From: Sphingomonadaceae bacterium
Lineage (GTDB): Bacteria > Pseudomonadota > Alphaproteobacteria > Sphingomonadales > Sphingomonadaceae
Assembly: GCA_016742125.1 (NCBI GenBank)
Contig: JACVCM010000012.1
Span: forward strand, 1 to 51,590
Reading direction: 5' to 3'
DNA: 51,590 bases
The notes beneath the pieces are model-generated. The model saw only the letters and a list, made by a program, of their open reading frames with translations, was not told the origin of the DNA and searched no databases. Positions within the stretch are counted from its first letter, which is position 1; the number at the start of each line of letters is the position of its first letter. Shown here in pieces: positions 7,027 to 15,851 of the stretch. The translations under genes were made by a program, and so were the position numbers.

Positions 7027-8481
7027 GTGGACAAGAGGGGCAGGCAAAAGGTGGCCGGTAATATTTCCGTATCGCAAAACAATTCGGGTCAATCAGCAGG
7101 CGGCGATGCGTCCCCTGCGTTAGCCGCACGTTTCGATTCGGATTGGCAAACGATTTCGTCGGGCCTTCGCCGCGATCTGGGTGCGCAAATCTATGGCCAA
7201 TGGATTCGCTCTATTTCGCTCGGCGATTTTTGCGACCTCACCGGCACGCTCGAATTGCTCCTGCCTTCGGATTTTTCGGCAAGCTGGGTATCCGACCATT
7301 ATGCCGACCGTCTGCGTCTGGCGTGGAACAGCACCAACAAGCAGGTGAAGCAGCTCAAGATCCGTACCCGCCCGGGCGCCGCCCGCGTCGAGATGCTGCG
7401 CCCATCGGGCGTTACGGAGCGCCCCGCTGCGCAGCATATTGCGGAAGCCCTTCCGGTGCGTTCTGCGCTCGATCCGCGGATGACATTTGCGAATTTCGTA
7501 AAAGGCCAGACCAACGTGCTGGCACTGAGCGCGGCAGAGCGCGTCGCAGCCAGGGACAAGCCGCTGTTCAATCCGCTCTATTTGCAGGCGGCCACAGGGC
7601 AGGGCAAGACCCACCTGATGCACGCCATCGGTCATGCCTATGCCGAAGTGAATCCCGACGCGCAGATTATCTACATGTCTGCCGAAAAGTTCATGATGGA
7701 ATTTGTGACCGCGATGCGGCGCAAGGAAGTCATGGAGTTCAAGGCCCGCTTACGCGCGGTCGATGTCCTTCTCATCGACGACATCCAGTTCATCATCGGC
7801 AAAGTGTCGACACAGGAGGAATTCCTCCACACCATCGACGCCATTATCGGTGCCGGCAAGCGTCTCGTCGTCGCCGCCGACCGCGCACCGCAGGCACTGG
7901 ACGGCGTCGATCAGCGGATATTGTCGCGGCTCTCCATGGGGCTTGTCGCGGACATCCAGCCTGCCGACCTCGAATTACGCCGCCTCATCCTTCAACAGCG
8001 TCTTGCCAATATGCCCGAGGCCCAGGTTGGCGAAGATGTGGTCGAGTTTCTGGCACGCACGATCAGCCGCAATGTCCGCGAACTCGAAGGCGGGCTCAAC
8101 AAGCTGCTGGCCTATGCGCAGTTGACTGGCAAGCCGGTAACGCGGACTTTGGCCGAAGAGCAGCTCAAAGACATTCTCAGCGCCTGCCGCCGCCGCATCA
8201 CCATCGACGAAATCCAGCGCGCGGTATGTGAATATTATCGCATCGATCGCAGCGAAATGTCTTCAAAGCGCCGCGCGCGCGCTGTCGTGCGCCCGCGGCA
8301 GGTGGCGATGTATCTCGCCAAGGTGATGACTCCGCGCAGCTATCCGGAAATCGGCCGGAAATTTGGCGGACGCGACCACTCAACGGTCATTCATGCGGTC
8401 CGGCTGGTAGAGGATTTGCGCAAGCAAGACAGCGACATGGACAATGACGTCCGGGCGCTGCTCCGGCAACTCGAAGCATGA
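7027..8481 (+). CDS. dnaA: Chromosomal replication initiator protein DnaA
   Basis: A 484-residue AAA+ initiator. Domain I is recognisable in WQTISSGLRRDLGAQIYGQWI; domain III has an altered Walker A (ATGQGKTHLMHAIGH), Walker B LLIDDIQFI and sensor regions with ILSRLSMGLV; domain IV ends with the DNA-binding signature GRDHSTVIHAVRL. It melts oriC and recruits DnaB, whose loader DciA is encoded at 36 kb. The open frame starts at GTG 7027; an in-frame GTG at 7051 is a reasonable alternative start, and neither has a convincing ribosome site. A GANTC/CtrA-like leader lies upstream and DnaA-box-like sites lie behind the stop, so autoregulation is possible. Confidence 0.97.
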   Translation: MDKRGRQKVAGNISVSQNNSGQSAGGDASPALAARFDSDWQTISSGLRRDLGAQIYGQWIRSISLGDFCDLTGTLELLLPSDFSASWVSDHYADRLRLAWNSTNKQVKQLKIRTRPGAARVEMLRPSGVTERPAAQHIAEALPVRSALDPRMTFANFVKGQTNVLALSAAERVAARDKPLFNPLYLQAATGQGKTHLMHAIGHAYAEVNPDAQIIYMSAEKFMMEFVTAMRRKEVMEFKARLRAVDVLLIDDIQFIIGKVSTQEEFLHTIDAIIGAGKRLVVAADRAPQALDGVDQRILSRLSMGLVADIQPADLELRRLILQQRLANMPEAQVGEDVVEFLARTISRNVRELEGGLNKLLAYAQLTGKPVTRTLAEEQLKDILSACRRRITIDEIQRAVCEYYRIDRSEMSSKRRARAVVRPRQVAMYLAKVMTPRSYPEIGRKFGGRDHSTVIHAVRLVEDLRKQDSDMDNDVRALLRQLEA

Positions 8482-8511
8482 TCCACCGTTCATTCACCGC
8501 TTTTCAATAAG

Positions 8512-8531
8512 CTTTCCACAGCTTATCCACG
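8512..8531 (+). promoter_or_regulatory. Two DnaA-box-like 9-mers behind dnaA
   Basis: CTTTCCACA (8512-8520) and TTATCCACG (8523-8531) stand two bases apart in the 79-base gap after dnaA. The second differs from the TTATCCACA consensus only in the last base; the first shares TTTCCACA. They could serve DnaA binding near the promoter of the next gene or be an outlying part of the origin region. Two sites alone do not make an origin. Confidence 0.5.
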
Positions 8532-8560
8532 TAACTACTAAGGTTCGGGAAGGCTGATTC

Positions 8561-9754
8561 ATGGTGAAATTCTGCACGTCCTGCGGCACGGCCAACACGC
8601 GTGATGCGCGCTATTGCGCGAGCTGTGGACATGCGATGCCGCCGTCGGTCGACGACGGCGAAGCCAACGAACTGCCGCAGCCGGTGTCCGCTTCCCCTCC
8701 GCTGCCAGTCGACGCTGAGCCGGGTATCTCAAACGAACCGACCTCGTCAGAGAAGGCTGAGTCCGGGCGCAACTGGCCGGTCGTACTGGCGGTCCTGAGC
8801 AGTCTGCTATTTATCGGGGGACTCTATTACTGGCTATTCCTGGCCGACGACATCAATGGCACGCAGGAAAGCAGCTATGGCACTGGCGCACAGGAAGGCG
8901 ATACAGCCGAAGCGAAGCAGTTTTTTGTGATGACCGAAGCCAATGTCCGCGATCGAGCGACCACAATAGGCAGCACGATTCTGGGCAAAATGCCCCGCGG
9001 AAGTGCGGTAACCGGTGTCGTCAAACTCGGCGAGGACGGAACCAGCGAATGGTTGGAACTGGCGGACGGCAAGGGCTTTATAGCGACCGTCAACCTGGGC
9101 GAGTCAGAACCGCCGGAAATTGCAAAGGCGTTGAACGACCGGATCTGGACTGCAGACGGTCCTATCGACATCTGGGCGCAGGCCGACAGCGCCAGCACGC
9201 TCGTCGATCGCGTTAGCGAAGGCACGAAGCTAACGCTCTCCGGGCTAACCGCGAATGATTTCATCGAAGTGAAGCTGCGCAAGGGTGGGGTCGGTTACAT
9301 CGCCAATGGCGCCGATATTTTGTCACGGCTGGGTGGCAAACCGATTGACATCACCTTCAATCCGCAAACCTGTGCCTTTGGCGGAGAGATCGGTATGGAA
9401 TTTGCAAAAATAGGAGCACGGCTTCGGGCCCAATGGCAGGAACTTGAGAACCGGGAATTTGCGGATGAGGAGGCGCGCGAAAAAGCCTATTCATCCGCCG
9501 AGGGCCGGAGCAGCTTTGTAAAACTGCAAAGGTCCTATAAAGGTCTCACGCTCACTGCCATTGCCCAGCATTATGAGTCGCAGTCGCTCTATTTCGCCGA
9601 CCCGCCGGACAAGGTGATCGATGTATTGCGCGATCAAGGCTTCCGGATCGACGCGAACGGCAATTTCGCGTCTACCGAGCTCTACGCCGGCATCAGCGCG
9701 ACGCGCGGCGAAGGGGCGGCCTATGGCAAGTCGGAGCTTGGCTGCGGTGTGTAA
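8561..9754 (+). CDS. Zinc-ribbon, single-pass membrane protein with SH3-like repeats
   Basis: A 397-residue protein of unknown function. It opens with a zinc ribbon (CTSCG and CASCG, residues 5-27), then an acidic Pro-rich linker, one membrane segment around residues 72-92 (VVLAVLSSLLFIGGLYYWLFL) and a presumed periplasmic part. That part has one clear bacterial SH3 repeat (FFVMTEANVRDRATTIGSTILGKM) and a weaker second one (PIDIWAQADSASTLVDRVSEGTKLTL), then a C-terminal region with three Cys that I do not recognise. SH3b domains often bind peptidoglycan or peptides, so a sensor or anchor linking cytoplasm and envelope is possible, but this is inference. It is probably transcribed from the short gap behind dnaA. 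Confidence 0.8.
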   Translation: MVKFCTSCGTANTRDARYCASCGHAMPPSVDDGEANELPQPVSASPPLPVDAEPGISNEPTSSEKAESGRNWPVVLAVLSSLLFIGGLYYWLFLADDINGTQESSYGTGAQEGDTAEAKQFFVMTEANVRDRATTIGSTILGKMPRGSAVTGVVKLGEDGTSEWLELADGKGFIATVNLGESEPPEIAKALNDRIWTADGPIDIWAQADSASTLVDRVSEGTKLTLSGLTANDFIEVKLRKGGVGYIANGADILSRLGGKPIDITFNPQTCAFGGEIGMEFAKIGARLRAQWQELENREFADEEAREKAYSSAEGRSSFVKLQRSYKGLTLTAIAQHYESQSLYFADPPDKVIDVLRDQGFRIDANGNFASTELYAGISATRGEGAAYGKSELGCGV

Positions 9755-9788
9755 CGTTCTGACTTAAAGCTCCGACAACGACTGGAAA

Positions 9789-10445
9789 CTAACGCTTCTC
9801 TTCAGGCGCGACAGAGATCCGCACTGTTTCGCCGCTATTGCCGGGGAAGCCGGTAAACATCGCCTCCACAAGGTTCGGCACCAGATAAGGCAGCTTGTTC
9901 GAACGCGACTTGGCCTCTGCCTTGCCTTCAAAGAGACGCTTCCTATCCGAATTGCGGTCGATCTTTAGATCCAGATTGGCGGTGTAAACGGTGAAACTGT
10001 CGACGTCATAGGGCCGATTGAAACCGCTGTAGAGAAACGGGTCGTAATAGCCCATGACGTAGCGATGGCCGCGGCGGGTGCGAACGACATAGGGGCGGTA
10101 GAAGCTGCCATATCCCCAGAAGGGATCGTAGAAGGGATCCTGCCGCACGATGGTCCGTTCCCGGCCATTGTCCACGCCATAATCGAGCGTGACGGTCATG
10201 TCCGCCTGGCCGCTCGTTGCCGGGACATAGCCTATTTCCTGCATCTCGTTGGCGACCAATGATGCATATTGGCCGAACTCTATACCGCCGGCATCTGCCG
10301 GATCGGCCGCGCGGATGGTAAATGTCTGGCCTTGCGGTGCCGGCAACTCCTGAAAGCGTGACACATCGGCCTTGAAGGGCGTCGCGCAGGCACCCAGCGC
10401 CAGCAGCGTAATCGGGGCAAGAAACTGCATTGCTTTACGTTTCAT
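9789..10445 (-). CDS. DUF4136 family lipoprotein
   Basis: A 218-residue protein with a lipoprotein signal peptide (KRKAMQFLAPITLLALGAC, Cys about 19) and therefore likely anchored in the outer membrane. The rest resembles DUF4136 lipoproteins: Tyr/Phe-Pro-rich central part (DPFYDPFWGYGSFYRPY), then a beta strand reading YTANLDLKIDR and the C-terminal LVEAMFTGFPG. The molecular role of the family is unknown. Its start is supported by GAGGAAT in front of the ATG. It is convergent with the zinc-ribbon gene, 34 bases apart, with no clear terminator between. Confidence 0.85.
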   Translation of the reverse strand: MKRKAMQFLAPITLLALGACATPFKADVSRFQELPAPQGQTFTIRAADPADAGGIEFGQYASLVANEMQEIGYVPATSGQADMTVTLDYGVDNGRERTIVRQDPFYDPFWGYGSFYRPYVVRTRRGHRYVMGYYDPFLYSGFNRPYDVDSFTVYTANLDLKIDRNSDRKRLFEGKAEAKSRSNKLPYLVPNLVEAMFTGFPGNSGETVRISVAPEEKR

Positions 10446-10544
10446 TGTAATTCCTCTGCACGGCTGTGATCGCCGCCATATCAGTAACGTACCAAAACTA
10501 ATATGGTTTCGCTTAACTTCGGTTGAACGACACCAAAATGCAAT

Positions 10545-11543
10545 TCAGCGCAAAAGTCCCAGCGCGGCATAGGCCGACTGCAGCGTCGGCATCCCCAGTT
10601 CGCGGGCCTTCGACGCGCCTTTTGCGAGGGCCGCGTCGATTTGCTCATGGTCGTCCTTCAGCGCATTGAAGCGATCCGAGATCGGCCGGAAATTCTCGAT
10701 GACGATGTCCGCCAGCGCCGGTTTGAACGCGCCAAAGCCCTGACCGCCAAAGCGAGAGAGGGTGGCTTCGATGCTTTCTTCGGCAAAGGCGGCATAGATA
10801 CCGACAAGATTTTGTGCCTCGGGGCGTCCATCCAGACCAGCCGGTTCGGAGGGCAATGGTTCGGGGTCGGTCTTGGCCTTCTTGATTTTCGACAGGATAG
10901 TGTCGGCATCGTCGGTCAGGTTGATGCGGCTCATATCGCTCGGGTCCGATTTCGACATTTTCGCCGCACCGTCGCGAAGGCTCATGATCCGCGCGGTTTC
11001 CTTCGGGATGATGGGGTCGGGCAGGGTGAATATGTCGGTGCCACCTCCGAAATCATTGTTGAACTTTTGCGCAATGTCGCGCGCCAGTTCGAGATGCTGT
11101 TTCTGGTCCTCACCCACCGGAACATGCGTTGCCTGATATAGCAGCACGTCCGCCGCCTGCAGCACCGGATAAGTGAACAGCGCGATCGACGCGCCTTCCC
11201 GGTTCTTGCCCGATTTGTCCTTGAACTGCGTCATGCGGTTGAGCCAGCCCATCCGCGCGGTGCCGTTGAGCAGCCATTGCAGTTCGGCATGTGCAGGGAC
11301 CTGCGCCTGATTGAAGAGGATCGCCTTGTTGATATCCAGCCCGCAGGCGATGAGCGCCGCCGCCATCTCCCGCGTGTTCGCGGTCAGCTCTGCCGGATCG
11401 TGCGGCATCGATATCGCGTGCAGATCGGCAAGGAAGTAAAGGCACTCCATCTCGTCCTGCATTTTTACCCAGTTGCGGATGGCACCGAGATAATTGCCAA
11501 GATGAAGATTACCGGTAGGCTGGATGCCGGAGACGACGCGCAT
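10545..11543 (-). CDS. trpS: Tryptophanyl-tRNA synthetase
   Basis: A 332-residue class I aminoacyl-tRNA synthetase. It starts MRVVSGIQPTGNLHLGNYLGA, containing the HIGH-like motif as TGNLHLGN, and has the ATP-site KMSKS near residue 195 and the bacterial TrpRS GxDQxxHxxxxR region (GEDQKQHLELARDIA). It charges tRNA-Trp. The frame extends 13 codons further upstream, but the ATG at 11543, four bases after the murJ stop, gives the family start. It belongs to the minus-strand cluster secB-murJ-trpS. Confidence 0.97.
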   Translation of the reverse strand: MRVVSGIQPTGNLHLGNYLGAIRNWVKMQDEMECLYFLADLHAISMPHDPAELTANTREMAAALIACGLDINKAILFNQAQVPAHAELQWLLNGTARMGWLNRMTQFKDKSGKNREGASIALFTYPVLQAADVLLYQATHVPVGEDQKQHLELARDIAQKFNNDFGGGTDIFTLPDPIIPKETARIMSLRDGAAKMSKSDPSDMSRINLTDDADTILSKIKKAKTDPEPLPSEPAGLDGRPEAQNLVGIYAAFAEESIEATLSRFGGQGFGAFKPALADIVIENFRPISDRFNALKDDHEQIDAALAKGASKARELGMPTLQSAYAALGLLR

Positions 11544-11547
11544 ATAA

Positions 11548-13152
11548 TTACTCGCTCGATATGGTCGTCGGCGCAGGTGCACGGCGACGCAACAGGTTTT
11601 TCAGTTCGCTAAGGCGATAGGCACCCAGCAGCAAGATGGCGAGCGCATAGACCGCACCGCCCGCGCCGACCAGAGCTGTCAGCACTGCGACGCGGCGCCA
11701 CAGGCCCGTGCCAAGCTGCCCCTCTATCAGCTCGTTGCCGAACCAGAGCGCCAAGCCCATGACGGCAGCCGACAAAATGATACGCCACGATTTGTGCTGC
11801 AAGCGGCTGTCGATTTCGATATGCCCGCGTTTACGCAACGCGAACCACAGCAGCGCAACATTGACCCAGGCCGAGATCGCCGTCGCAACACCTACACCGA
11901 CATGCGCCAGCGGCCATATCAGGATCAGGTTGCCGATCAGGTTGACCAGCATCGACCACAAGGCCAGCCGGAGAGGCGTTTTGGTATCGCTGCGCGCGTA
12001 AAATCCCGGCGTCAGCACCTTGATCAGCACATAGGCGGGCACACCGGCAGAGAAGGCCATCAGAACGGCCGCTGTTCCCAAGGTATCATCGGGGGTGAAT
12101 GCGCCATGTTCGAAGACACCATGCACAATAGGTACAGCCGAGACGATCAATGCGACCGTTGCCGGCATGGCGAAAAACAGTGCAAGTTCGACCGCCCGGT
12201 TTTGCGTATCTGACGCGGCCTTGCGATCGGCGCTGGCAATCTGCCGCGATAAAGCAGGCAATATTGCGGTGCCAATCGCAATGCCGATGAGGCCGAGTGG
12301 CAACTGGTTCAACCTGTCAGCATAATAGAGCCATGACACCGATCCTTCGGGCAGGAAGCGCGCGGCAAGCGACGTCGAAATCAACAAGTTGAACTGGATG
12401 GCGCCCTGTCCGATCGCGGCAGGTGCGATCAAGGCCAGCATGATTTTGACGTCCGGCGTCAGGCGCGGGAAAGACAGTTTCAGGCTTGCGCCGGCGCGAT
12501 GACAGGCCCACATCAGCCATAACAACTGCATGGCGCCCGATACGGTCACTGCCACCGCCTGTGTTGTTGCCGTTTCGATATCGCTGTCGCCACGGAAAAA
12601 TACCAGGGAAACAATCATGCAGATATTGAGCAAAATAGGGGCTGCGGCGTTCACCCAAAAGCGGTTGAGCGAATTCAGTATGCCCCCCAGCAACGACACC
12701 AGCGAAATCAGCCCGAGATAGGGAAAGGTGATGATCGTCAGATGCCGCGCGAGTGCGAATTTCTCCGGTCCGCCATCGGGAAAGCCGCCGGTCATTGCCC
12801 AAACGACCGGTCCGGCGGCTAGCATCATCACAGCGGTGAAGACGACCAGAAACGGAAACAGCACCGACAGGACCTGACTGGCGAACTGACGCGCGGCGAC
12901 CAGACCCTGGGCGGCCCTTTCCCGCTCGGCTTGGGTCATTTTCTTGTTGAACAGCGGTACGAATACCGCCGCAAAAGCGCCCTCTGCAAACAGTGCGCGG
13001 AACAGGTTTGGCAATCGCCAGGCAATCAGAAACGCGTCGGATGCCATGCCGGCACCCACGAAGCGCGCCATCAGCATGTCACGTACAAGTCCAAGAACCC
13101 GGCTGACCAAGGTCAGCCCGCCGATGGTGATACTGTTACGGACCAGGTTCAT
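11548..13152 (-). CDS. murJ: Lipid II flippase MurJ (MviN)
   Basis: A 534-residue inner-membrane protein with about 14 hydrophobic segments, the MOP-superfamily flippase that moves lipid II outward for peptidoglycan synthesis. Family signatures include the N-terminal SRVLGLVRDMLMARFVGAG, the SDAFLIAWRLPNLFRALFAEGAF stretch with its essential Arg residues, and the conserved FFAMPATVALIV and PAYVLIKVLTPGFYAR regions. It begins 22 bases after secB's stop and ends four bases before trpS, so one transcript is likely. Confidence 0.97.
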   Translation of the reverse strand: MNLVRNSITIGGLTLVSRVLGLVRDMLMARFVGAGMASDAFLIAWRLPNLFRALFAEGAFAAVFVPLFNKKMTQAERERAAQGLVAARQFASQVLSVLFPFLVVFTAVMMLAAGPVVWAMTGGFPDGGPEKFALARHLTIITFPYLGLISLVSLLGGILNSLNRFWVNAAAPILLNICMIVSLVFFRGDSDIETATTQAVAVTVSGAMQLLWLMWACHRAGASLKLSFPRLTPDVKIMLALIAPAAIGQGAIQFNLLISTSLAARFLPEGSVSWLYYADRLNQLPLGLIGIAIGTAILPALSRQIASADRKAASDTQNRAVELALFFAMPATVALIVSAVPIVHGVFEHGAFTPDDTLGTAAVLMAFSAGVPAYVLIKVLTPGFYARSDTKTPLRLALWSMLVNLIGNLILIWPLAHVGVGVATAISAWVNVALLWFALRKRGHIEIDSRLQHKSWRIILSAAVMGLALWFGNELIEGQLGTGLWRRVAVLTALVGAGGAVYALAILLLGAYRLSELKNLLRRRAPAPTTISSE

Positions 13153-13174
13153 TTATCTACCTGGCAATCCCGAC

Positions 13175-13684
13175 TTACGCTTCGCCAGCGGGCTGCGTCT
13201 CTGCCATTTGCTGGGCCTGCGAAATCTGCTGCACATAAAGCGCGTTGAAATCGATTGGCTCCAATACCAGCGGCGGATAGCCGGCGTCGCGGACAGCATC
13301 GGCCACAACCCGGCGGGCAAAGGGAAACATAAGGCGTGGTGCCTCACCGAACAGGAAAGGATGCGCCTGTTCGTCGGTTACATTGCGCAGACCGAACAAG
13401 GTGCCGTAATCCAGCTCGACCGAGAAATGCACGCCATTGTCGCTCTCTGCCTTCACCGCCAGTTTCATCGCGACTTCATGGATTTCTTCGTTGATGGCAT
13501 TAACCTGGATGTTGACCTGCACGTCGATCTGCGGCTGGGCATCCCATTGGAAGCTGTGCGGTGCCTGCGGGTTTTCAACCGACAAGTCCTTGATATACTG
13601 GTTCAACATGCCAACTGCGGGCGCGGTATCTTCGCCATTTGCCCTGATGTTTTCCGATACGATCGTGCCTTCTTCTTCGGCCAT
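13175..13684 (-). CDS. secB: Protein-export chaperone SecB
   Basis: A 169-residue SecB with an acidic N-terminal extension. The conserved core reads YIKDLSVENPQAP, NIQVNAI, ELDYGTLFGL, then LFGEAPRLMFPFARRVVADAVRDAGYPPLVLEPIDFNALY, which contains the SecA-contact and helix alpha-1 regions. It binds unfolded precursors in the cytoplasm and delivers them to SecA. It is divergent from a Tim44-like gene 260 bases away; alphaproteobacteria often keep secB close to tim44-like, mltA and smr genes as here. Confidence 0.97.
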   Translation of the reverse strand: MAEEEGTIVSENIRANGEDTAPAVGMLNQYIKDLSVENPQAPHSFQWDAQPQIDVQVNIQVNAINEEIHEVAMKLAVKAESDNGVHFSVELDYGTLFGLRNVTDEQAHPFLFGEAPRLMFPFARRVVADAVRDAGYPPLVLEPIDFNALYVQQISQAQQMAETQPAGEA

Positions 13685-13943
13685 ATGCTGTCTTGCTTTC
13701 CTGTTACCTGGTGGTCGCTAACCCCAGCGCCCCTTATCGGCGTCGCGCGTAGCAGGGGCCGTCCGAAAGGGCAATCGCAACCTTGCGTGCGGCCATCTGC
13801 ATTTTTCTTTGGGTAAAGCCCTTTGAAACCATGCCCGATAATGCTTATATGGCGTTCAGGGCGGAGCTGGACGGAAGAGATTTCGCCTGGCGCTAATCAT
13901 TCGCTCATTATTTTGGCGTAGTTTTTGGCTCTTAGGAGACGTT

Positions 13944-14600
13944 GTGACTTTCACCATCGTATTGCTGGCTCTTGTTGCCGCTTTCTTGGGGCTACGGCTC
14001 TATTCGGTGCTTGGCAAACGCACGGGCCATGAGCAGGAACCTGTAGCTCGCCAGCCCATCGACACTGCGCCGCCCATGATGCGCCAGCCATTGCCAGCGG
14101 GCGAGTCAGGTTCTGCATTACCACAAGGCGATGTTTCAAATGTCGACCTGGCCGCGCAAAGCGGATTGCGTTCGATTGCGAATGCCGATCGTACATTCGA
14201 TATCGGCCTGTTCCTGGAAGGTTCGAAATCCGCTTACAAGATGGTGCTGGAGGCCTATTGGAAGGGCGACAAGGAAGCATTGCGTTTCTTGTGCGATGAC
14301 GATGTCTATGACAGCTTTGCTGAGGCGATAGACGGACGCGAAGCGCGCGGCGAGACGCTCGAAAACCGGCTTGTCCGTATCGAGGAAGCCCGGATCGTCG
14401 ATGCGAGTTTTGATCACCCGTTGGCGCGTGTTACGGTACGGTTCGACGCCGACATCGCGGCAATGGTTAAGGACAAAGACGGCAACGTCATCGGTGGTTC
14501 GATGACCGACGCAGTCGAGACCCATGATATCTGGACCTTCATGCGCGATGTGAAGTCGGGCGACCGCAACTGGAAGCTTGACGAAACCGACTCGGTCTGA
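13944..14600 (+). CDS. Tim44-like domain protein (TimA-type)
   Basis: A 218-residue protein with an N-terminal membrane anchor (residues 2-22), a Pro-rich linker and a C-terminal Tim44-like domain beginning around residue 87 (GLFLEGSKSAYKMVLEAYWKGDKEALRFLCDD) and ending in DIWTFMRDVKSGDRNWKLDET. The domain is related to the matrix part of mitochondrial Tim44; bacterial versions are membrane-tethered and their role in protein transport or membrane quality is not settled. The start is GTG at 13944, five bases after AGGAG. It lies 12 bases before mltA, with which it is probably co-transcribed. Confidence 0.9.
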   Translation: MTFTIVLLALVAAFLGLRLYSVLGKRTGHEQEPVARQPIDTAPPMMRQPLPAGESGSALPQGDVSNVDLAAQSGLRSIANADRTFDIGLFLEGSKSAYKMVLEAYWKGDKEALRFLCDDDVYDSFAEAIDGREARGETLENRLVRIEEARIVDASFDHPLARVTVRFDADIAAMVKDKDGNVIGGSMTDAVETHDIWTFMRDVKSGDRNWKLDETDSV

Positions 14601-14612
14601 TTCACCGGCGCG

Positions 14613-15848
14613 ATGAAACGCGCCCTCTTTTCACTCGCCATCTCTGCAATGCTGCTGTCCGCCTGTTCGGGCGGTATCATTCCCAACGGCGTGCAAACAG
14701 CACCTTCTGCAGCTACAACAGCGCCGCCTGACAGGGCGGCGCAGCCTATACCCTCGACACCGGAAGCCACCTTGCCACCTGCCGCCCAGACTGGTGACGG
14801 CACCACCGCAGCAACATTGGGGCTAGTGCGCGGTCCTGAGATCGGATCGCTGAAGGTGGACGCGCGTCAGGCGAGACTGGCAATGGACAGTTTCCGCACC
14901 AGTTGTCCGGGCCTTGTCCGCCGCGATGACAATAGCGGTCTCACACAAGGTTCGGAATGGATACCCGCATGCGATGCGGTCAAGACCTGGACCGGCGATG
15001 CGATTTCCTTTTTTGCCATGCATATGGATGCGGTCCAGGTCGGTGATGGCAGGGCGTTCGCCACGGGTTATTTCGAACCCGAAATTGCCGGATGCCGTAC
15101 GCGACAGCCGGGATGCGAGGTGCCGGTTTACCGGCGCCCGACCGACCTCATCGATGTGGATTTGGGGCTGTTCTCCGAAGAGCTTAAAGGCAAGAGTATC
15201 CGGGGCAAGGTGAACGGCACCAAGCTAGTGCAATATGACGACCGCGCGGCGATCGAAGGCGGATCGCTTGCGGGGCGAGGCCTCGAAATTGCCTATGCGG
15301 CCGACGTGGTCGATTTCTTCTTCCTGCAAATACAGGGATCGGGGCGCCTCAAGCTGCCCGACGGGGGCGTGATGCGTATCGGCTATGAAAGCCAGAATGG
15401 CCGCGGTTATACCGGTATCGGGAGGTTGATGAAGGATCGCGGCCTCATCACCGACGGGTCGATGCAGGGCATTGTCGCCTATCTGCGGGCCAACCCCGAA
15501 GAAGGGCGCAAGATCATGCAGGAAAACAAGAGCTTCGTGTTCTTCCGCGAGCTGGCCGGTGCAGGGCCTTTGGGTGCAATGTGCTATCCCGTGGTGGGCG
15601 AGGCAAGTGCGGCCGTCGATCCCAAATTCATTCCGCTGGGCGCGCCATTGTGGCTATCGATGGACCGCGCCGAGCCCAATGGCATCTGGATCGCGCAGGA
15701 TACGGGCGGGGCGATCAAGGGGGCGAACCGTGTGGATACATTCTGGGGCGCGGGCGATCGTGCGCGTGCGATCGCAGGCGGCATGTCAGCGCGAGGCGCG
15801 GCCCTGGTCTTTTTACCGAAAGCTGCGGTCGCGCGGCTGATCCCCTGA
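14613..15848 (+). CDS. mltA: Membrane-bound lytic murein transglycosylase A
   Basis: A 411-residue lipoprotein (LSACSGG lipobox near residue 18) with a Thr/Pro-rich linker and the MltA domain. Recognisable are the FATGYFEPEIAGCRTRQPG strand, YDDRAAIEGG, the substrate-groove VDFFFLQIQGSGRL, GYESQNGRGYTGIGRLM and the C-terminal 3D domain with the catalytic Asp in AQDTGGAIKGANRVDTFWG. It cleaves the MurNAc-GlcNAc bond forming 1,6-anhydromuramyl ends at the inner face of the outer membrane. It is followed after three bases by the Smr gene. Confidence 0.96.
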   Translation: MKRALFSLAISAMLLSACSGGIIPNGVQTAPSAATTAPPDRAAQPIPSTPEATLPPAAQTGDGTTAATLGLVRGPEIGSLKVDARQARLAMDSFRTSCPGLVRRDDNSGLTQGSEWIPACDAVKTWTGDAISFFAMHMDAVQVGDGRAFATGYFEPEIAGCRTRQPGCEVPVYRRPTDLIDVDLGLFSEELKGKSIRGKVNGTKLVQYDDRAAIEGGSLAGRGLEIAYAADVVDFFFLQIQGSGRLKLPDGGVMRIGYESQNGRGYTGIGRLMKDRGLITDGSMQGIVAYLRANPEEGRKIMQENKSFVFFRELAGAGPLGAMCYPVVGEASAAVDPKFIPLGAPLWLSMDRAEPNGIWIAQDTGGAIKGANRVDTFWGAGDRARAIAGGMSARGAALVFLPKAAVARLIP

Positions 15849-15851
15849 ACT

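Noticed and set aside
13685..13943. Possible small gene (ATG near 13830, about 20 codons) between secB and the Tim44-like gene
   Set aside because: Too short, no ribosome site, no recognisable product; treated as promoter space.
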